From the NCBI GenBank assembly GCA_031002005.1, contig CM061921.1:175344935-175408934 (forward strand): a stretch of 64,000 nucleotides of DNA, read 5' to 3'. Both the position numbers and the translations under genes were made by a program. Under the pieces are notes generated by a model. That model ran no database searches. It worked only from the letters and a program-made list of their open reading frames with translations, and had not been told where the DNA came from. This document shows positions 58,530-64,000 of the stretch, in pieces; the stretch's first letter is position 1; each line of letters begins with the position of its first letter. The stretch comes from Vandiemenella viatica (lineage: Eukaryota; Arthropoda; Insecta; Orthoptera; Morabidae).

Positions 58530-60665
58530 AAGTGAAATGTGCAAGAAGCAAGTCCTATCTTCGATACCCTCCACTCAACACAAGCCAATTACATGCAGCG
58601 TACAGCAAATTATTAGACCAAAGACTTTTCCTTTCAAGAGATGCTTCAATTTTTAAAGGGGTTTTTAGAGAAATCGTTGATAAGGAAGTATCACAAATAG
58701 CTCCAGATCCATGTAACTATGAAGAGTTTGTAAAAATCATACAAAACTCTTCGCGACAGTGTATCCTGCAAGGCTGCAGAACGAACTACATCCCTGGATT
58801 GCAGTCCAGCGAAACTGACTTGTACACTCAATACTGTCATCGGTTTGAGGAAGACCCATTCCTCAAGCAACCAGAGAATGCGGAGAATTGCTAATGCAAA
58901 CAATTGGAACATCCAGAAGAAAAACATGAACTGACCTAATCAGTAACACTGATATGATGCACAATAGCAAAAAAGTGTGGACAACTCTTTAAAAACTCAC
59001 ACACATTCCTCGTCAAACTACGCAGTTATACAACATCAAATATTACCAACCAGCTACTTCTTAATAGTAAACCAGCCAGCAGAAGCAAGAACCGGACCAC
59101 TGGAACCAAGATCATCCATGGCACCACCAGTGAAATTTCCACCATTAGTGCCCCCTTCCCTTACAAAGAAATAACAAGCTATATTAAACGCCTCCAAAAT
59201 GGAAAAGCTGTAGGAGTTGACCACATCCACATTGAGCAGATCAAGCAGTTGGGGGAGAGATGAGTAAAATGGCTTCTCGAGATGTTCAATGGATGTTTAT
59301 ACAGTTGTAAGATTCCAAAGCTCTGGAGGGAAGCTCATGTGGTAGCACTACTAAAACCTGGTAATCCCCCAGACGATGCCAATAGCTACCACTTGATATC
59401 ACTCTTCAGCCATGACTATAAACTTTTTGAGATGATGCTTCCAAAACGTCTCTCACCAGTTATAGGGATTAGTTACTGGAGTAGTCTTCATTGACCTGAC
59501 AGCAGCCTTTGACATGATCAGCATAAAAAAACTTCTTCCAACATGATTCGGGATTTGGGTTTCACAAAAATAGTCTATGAACTTCTCAGCAATAGGCAAT
59601 TCTTCGTCAGCTTTCAGAATTCAAAAAGCCACCCATGTAAACTGACAAATGGACATCCTCAAGGCAGTGTTCTTGCCCCAGCTTTATTTAACATCTACAT
59701 CAATTATCAACCCCTTGACAGCCATTGCAAGTCCTTTATCTTCGATGGTGATCTTGCCCTAGCTGCTCAACATCTGACTTTTAAATTGGTTGAAGGTAGA
59801 CTTACAACATCTCTTGAATCCCTTGGAACCAACTACAAGCAGAATGACCTCAAGCCAAACAAAAAAACAAAAAACAAAAAGGCCCATGCGCTTCACTTGC
59901 ACAATAAATGCGCTAAGTGAAAGCTGACTGTAACCTGGAATGGATTCATTATGATGCACAGTGCAAAGCCAAAATACCTTGGCGTAACTCTTCACAGAGA
60001 TCTCACTTTTAAAAGCAATTGCCACAGTGTCAAGATGAAAGTATCATCACACAACAATATCTTAAGCAAGTTGACCGGAACTAGATAGGGAGCCAATCCA
60101 AGCATCATCTGCACCTCTGCCTTAGCACTATGCTATTTCGCAGTAGAGTATGCATGTCGTGTGTGGCAAAAATCAAGTCATGCTAAGACAGTAGACATTG
60201 CTCTCCACAGAACATGCCGGCTCATCACAGGTTGCCTCAGACCATCGCCTGTGGAGATATTAGCTGGCATCGCCCCTGGAGATATACACCGGGAAGTTGC
60301 AACTAGCATGGCAAGGCTTAGAGTGAACAAAGATGCCCGACACCCTGCGGACTTCAAAGCCACTAAATGGAGCACCAGGCAATGAAAGAATATTGGCTTG
60401 GAAGAAGAGAGTGCAACATGATCAAGCCAAAAGAGGGTCTGAGCAACCATGGCCCATATGGAAGTCACTAAATAGGCTTTGAATTGGAGTTGGCCGTTCC
60501 AAAGATACTCTTGCCTCAGGGGATACCTGGCAGAACAGCCAGATATCAAATGTTCATGCGGAGAGAGAGAAACTATGGTACATCTGTTATCTTGTCCACA
60601 AATCATAATGAAGGTATCCCAATCTGACCTCCGATCAGCTACTGACAAACAATTGCATTAGCAGA
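58530..60665 (+). pseudogene. Jockey/R1-like LINE ORF2 (family E), dead
   Basis: The linker after the endonuclease is at 58532-58894: QCILQGCRTNYIPGLQSSET (family PRG.R..YIPG). RT: IPKLWREAHVVALLKPGNPP at about 59312, NSYHLISLFSHDYKLFEMML, motif A VVFIDLTAAFDMI at about 59485, LTNGHPQGSVLAPALFNIYI (family GVPQGSVL). The catalytic site reads FDGDLALAAQ at about 59740, where relatives have YADDL, so one catalytic aspartate pair is broken. The thumb carries PKYLGVTLHRDLTF. A C-terminal C.CGE...MVHLLSCP knuckle lies at about 60555-60600. Frames shift between blocks; the endonuclease is missing. Confidence 0.88.
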
Positions 60666-60755
60666 GAAACTACCTCATATTTGATGCTGTCAATGATACG
60701 AGAATAAGAATAATAATTACAGGCATTTTGGAAGTGAGGCCTTGCTTCAAAAAAT

Positions 60756-60778
60756 GGGGGGGGGGGGGGGGGGGGGGG
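60756..60778. repeat. Poly-G tract (G23)
   Basis: An uninterrupted run of 23 G just after the LINE 3' region. The exact length is probably unreliable in sequencing. Confidence 0.9.
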
Positions 60779-61996
60779 TTATAAGACAGCCATATTAGGC
60801 ATCTCATTGTTTGAATGAATTATATGAATATTTTATTATATTCATAGAGTTGGCAACAATCTTTCAGCTGATTCCATAGCTGAGAATGTGCTACAACTGG
60901 TACCTTAAAGCCAGCAGAATACAATCTAACTGGATCAATCAGGTCAATGATGTTAAACTGAGGTGATTTGGGAGGAAGAAAACAAAAAGGCTCTCTTTGT
61001 GACCAAGCATTGATAGGAATCATATTATAGCAGTAGCTCTCTTTTAGCTGTCCGCCACCTTAGCTAGCCTGAGAAACTAAGAAAATGTTAGTACTCAATT
61101 CATACTTAGTATTTCTTCATCATCAGCAGTAAATTATCAGTGACATCTGTTGTTCACATATGTGCATAGTTAGTTTCAGTGATAAGTATGAAATCTTCTT
61201 TTTGGCTTCCTTTCAACTGTGTAATACTGCAGTCATCTTTGACCAATAACTGGGTTATTACTATGTCTTTCCCCCTATTCCATGGGTAGCAAAATCCCAT
61301 CATTCTCTCTTATAACAGTTCTATGACCAATAATTCACAGTGGTGTCAGGGATTTATCCCTAGATAGTGCAGACAGTAAGACACAAGATGCAAGCCATCT
61401 TGAAGAAGAAAGGTTACATCAAACAGATTTCATATCGCCCAGGTCAGTTCACTAGAAACCCAAACCTACACAGCCTAACCAAAAATGGCCCTGACAATAG
61501 AAGGCAAGTTGAAGTAACCTCATAGTATAATTGCATGACTCTTAAATTGCTGAACATTTTTTATATTATTTCTTAATGCCTCAACCTTGATAGTTATTTG
61601 CAAAATACATCATTGAAACAGGGGGAACAGATCAAACATAAAAAATATGTATAAACAGAATATAAGGAAATAATATAAAATTAAAATTATACACAAGTGA
61701 ATAAATAATAATAATATGTGATGGGCCAAGTGGAAGTATGTTAACGTAGATTCAGGCCAAAGGGATGTCAAGTGTCAAGAGTAAATGGGTAATCTAGCTC
61801 TCATTTTTTGAATTAAGAGGTAGTTACAGTATCTGGGAAGAATTGGAAAGTCGTCACTGTTAGAAAATTGTTTAAATTTTTCTGACAGTGGGAACTAAAA
61901 TAGGCTTCCATTGGATGATCTAGGTTGCTGGTGCAAACTGTTTGCCTGTGGTTGTTCATTCAGATGGAAAGCTGGTTAGCAGTTAGGCAAAAAAAA
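60779..61996. other. Mostly unrecognised; possible transposase scrap
   Basis: A minus-strand frame at 60820-61023 contains FLPPKSPQFNIIDLI, which loosely resembles the third catalytic region of Tc1-type transposases (P..SP..N.IE..W), but nothing else supports it. The remainder is AT-rich without a recognised gene. Confidence 0.3.
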
Positions 61997-62177
61997 TTTT
62001 TTTTTTTACTTGTGGATTTTACGCCTCATCAGCATAGAGATGACTAGAGGTGGGATGGGATTGGGAACAAGGAATGGGAAGGAATTCGGCCATGGCCTTG
62101 TAAAGGAAGCATCCCAGCATTCGCCTGGAGTGATTTGGGGAAACCATGGAAAATCCAAATCTTGATGCTGGGACGGG
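61997..62177 (-). repeat. tRNA-derived SINE, copy 7, 5' truncated
   Basis: Minus orientation. T-rich tail at about 61997, body blocks match copy 3, but the match stops at GATGCTGGGACGGGG and the whole tRNA-like head is missing. Confidence 0.9.
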
Positions 62178-62193
62178 GGAAGGCAAAACAAGT

Positions 62194-62296
62194 ATGACAG
62201 GTAATATAGTTACTGATTCTGTTGGAATGATGAAGTCATGACAGGTAATATAGTTTCTGATTCTGTTGGAACGATGAAGTCATGACAGCTAATATA
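62194..62296 (+). repeat. 44-bp tandem repeat, about 2.3 copies
   Basis: Units start at 62194, 62238 and 62282 with ATGACAGSTAATATA and include GATTCTGTTGGAAYGATGAA. Confidence 0.9.
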
Positions 62297-62309
62297 CTGA
62301 GGAATAAGA

Positions 62310-62735
62310 CAAAGAGATTATTAAACTTGGAAAAGCAGAAGGTCAATATCCACAGAGATGAGGAACAAATTAAATAACTGGCTCAAGTATATAGACACCA
62401 CAAACTTATGGTTAAACGAAAAATTGAGAATCAGAACAACAAGAAATGGGAGGAATTTTCCCTGAAACTTGAAGAAGTTTCTGAAGGAAATGGAAAGCTC
62501 CTATTCAAAACAGTTAAAAATAGAAAAGTACACCAAGAATCAGTGAAATCATTAGAGGATAAAAATGGAGTAGTGATAATGAACATAGGAAATATCGGGG
62601 AAGAAATGGGACAGTAATTTGATAAACTGTTAAATGCTGATGCAGTGAATACAGATTCCAGGGATTCAAAAGGGTTTAATGAGACAGAAGCCATACAAAC
62701 TGCAGAAACCCCATATAGTCCAGTCAAATAGTGTG
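62310..62735 (+). pseudogene. LINE linker fragment (between endonuclease and RT)
   Basis: The frame at 62408-62617 reads KKWEEFSLKLEEVSEGNGKL, FKTVKNRK, LEDKNGVVIMNI, then after a stop FDKLLNADAV. This matches the region between endonuclease and reverse transcriptase in RTE-like LINEs (W..F...L......K..K.VK..R.....L.D..G.......I...W..YF..LLN). No RT follows. Confidence 0.65.
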
Positions 62736-63515
62736 ATAGCAGCAAAGTTTTAGTTTCTTCCATTCTACATGTTTTTTGGGGTGCTGAATACGAATATGAG
62801 ATTTGCTAACAAAATTTAGTGACGGAAAAAATTGCAAAAAATGGCCCAAAATCTCATTTTTTGGCGGTTTCTTGCTTATAATTCTCAATCTATCAACATT
62901 TCATAAATAACCTTTATATTCAAAATGAAAGTACATAAAATTTCCTACAAATTTTACCTTTAAAGTTTTTTTCTCGGAAGAAGCGTTCAGGCTCAAGTGC
63001 TAGTTGAAAAATGGCATATTTTGCTTATCTCCGCAAAAATTCACTTATTTCACTCCAAAACTCAAATTTATTATTAAAAAGGCTGTCAATATTAGAGAAT
63101 TTCTCACAGCTCTCTGTACATATCTTACTTAGATCATATATTATGTAAAGGTACAGGACATTTTTCAAAAATTATATAATGTTAAATTTTTTTAAAGGCG
63201 TCCGAAATTGTTCAAATTCAAATACGTAATTTTTTTTTTTTTTAATTCCAACAAAGTTCTTTAATAATTGTCATATGTTTGAATAATTAATTATGTTACA
63301 TACTATGATGAACATAACATAGATCTTTGTTGTTTTGAAGGTAGTAGTTGAGGTTCTTTGAAGGCGGATGGTATTGGCGTAGATGCAGGTATTTGTTTTG
63401 ACAACGTCGTGGCTTATTCATCTAGAAAATGAAAGAGGTGGTGAGAAAACATTAAGTTGTCACCACACCTCATGGAGAGATGAACGATTACGAAATAGAC
63501 TGAGATTAGACATAC
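62736..63515. other. AT-rich region with unusual motif GGGGTGCTGAATACGAATAT
   Basis: Starts TTTTTTGGGGTGCTGAATAC, followed by AATGGCCCAAAATCTCATTT and long A/T-rich sequence. I have a vague memory of similar GGTGCTGAATCCGAATATG sequences recurring in arthropod genomes, but cannot name the element. If the exons at 63516-64000 are real it is downstream of them on the minus strand. Confidence 0.3.
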
Positions 63516-64000
63516 CTTCCGCATCGTGTAAGTGTCCTTCTTCAGTCTGTTCTCGGTTTCTTTCTTGTGTCTCTTCTTCGTCGATGTCAATACTGACATC
63601 ACAAAGACCTTCGCATGATGTGCAGATCGGGGAACAATGTAGGTCTGCATTCCTGCATTCACAATTTCATTGGCAGCCTTTTTTACATTTGCAAGAAATG
63701 TATTGAGTCTGGTGCAGGGTCTTAAGTGGTATATTTTTTTTCAGCCTCATTCGTTCGGGTCTCTATGTTGCTCATCGAGAATGGTTCAACTGGATAACCA
63801 CTGCTGCACCTGAAAATAAACTCTTAGTGAATGTTGCCGTGCTGCAGCTTCAGTGGGGGAGTAAAGAGGTAAAGTTGAGTTTGCTCTTGTACGATGATGA
63901 TACGTATTACCTGAATCTTAAATCGTTCAGGCTTGTTTCTGATCTTTTCCCATACAGAGCCATAAGAAACGTTTCCTGCTTCGGCAATGTCGTCCTGATT
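63516..64000 (-). pseudogene. Exons of a cysteine-rich repetitive-family protein, damaged
   Basis: On the minus strand, exon one (63911-64000, running off the window) reads TTLPKQETFLMALYGKRSET with SLNDLRFR, followed by a donor AG|GTAATAC. The intron is 101 bp with acceptor TTTATTTTCAG. Exon two (63516-63809) continues CSSGYPVEPF and, after a one-base shift at T8 (63734-63741), YISCKCKKGCQ, a TGA, then NCECRNADLHCSPICTSCEG, ending at donor AAG|GTATGT. The C.C...C...C.C......C...C..C....C spacing suggests a zinc-binding or CXC-like module, and FL.ALYG plus a C-terminal Cys block is an arrangement I recall from arthropod repetitive proteins. The TGA could come from CGA by CpG decay. Confidence 0.55.

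Noticed and set aside
60820..61023. A transposase C-terminal domain (FLPPKSPQFNIIDLI)
   Set aside because: Single loose motif without the other catalytic blocks or terminal repeats.
8011..62177. Functional tRNA genes at the SINE heads
   Set aside because: A and B boxes are present but the cloverleaf is incomplete and each is followed by the same SINE body and tail with target duplications.
1..64000. CRISPR arrays, operons, ribosome binding sites or phage modules
   Set aside because: Nothing resembling them; the tandem repeats seen are two- or three-unit slippage duplications and the genome is plainly eukaryotic.

Overview
The window reads as intron and intergenic DNA of an animal, most likely an insect with a large repeat-rich genome. 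It is AT-rich and crowded with decayed eukaryotic transposable elements: LINEs, gypsy-type LTR elements, Penelope-like elements, Tc1/mariner, hAT and a tRNA-derived SINE. It carries a 1,000-base run of N and has no bacterial gene layout. The one segment that looks like a host coding exon is at 35854-36095 (minus strand). It resembles the part of a Rap1 guanine-nucleotide exchange factor (C3G/RAPGEF1 type) just before or at the start of the RasGEF-N module, and has good splice signals on both sides. Much of the rest may therefore be its introns, although no second exon could be tied to it.

Layout. 1-4650: two dead LINE copies, one broken by a 408-bp hAT MITE with a perfect 8-bp target duplication. 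5945-7130: a full-length dead Tc1 element. 8011-8230: first copy of a SINE family that recurs seven times. 11.6-12.3 kb: a composite short repeat. 12.9-16.4 kb (minus): a gypsy element split by a 1.1-kb hAT derivative. 17.9-19.2 kb: a LINE with an intact FADD reverse-transcriptase motif. 19.5-29.0 kb: a three-level nest in which a LINE is split by a 7.49-kb LTR retrotransposon (AAGT duplication, adjoining PBS, PPT), itself invaded by a head-to-head pair of Penelope-like elements. 29.0-34.8 kb: gypsy, transposase and LINE fragments. 36.3-40.8 kb: a LINE with a SINE in it, a THAP-domain remnant, another SINE and a gypsy integrase tail. 41101-42100: assembly gap. 42.1-50.4 kb: a gypsy pol region dispersed over more than 7 kb by successive insertions (mariner derivative, LINE with a second LINE in it, a CCTCAAGG-bearing element, and a second Penelope-like dimer). 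50.8-54.4 kb: an LTR-flanked gag region split by a LINE. 54.6-56.1 kb: a mariner split by a SINE. 58.5-60.7 kb: a Jockey/R1-like LINE. 62-64 kb: SINE and LINE fragments, then exon-like sequence coding for a cysteine-rich protein.

These parts do not form a pathway. The nesting does give a relative order of insertion, with the SINEs, the small hAT, the mariner derivative and the Penelope dimers among the later arrivals. The most interesting observations are hammerhead-ribozyme-like motifs in the terminal regions of the Penelope-like elements, the repeated head-to-head dimer organisation of two different Penelope families, the clean three-level nest, frameshifts confined to A/T homopolymers in otherwise readable genes, and the cysteine-rich coding exons at the right edge.
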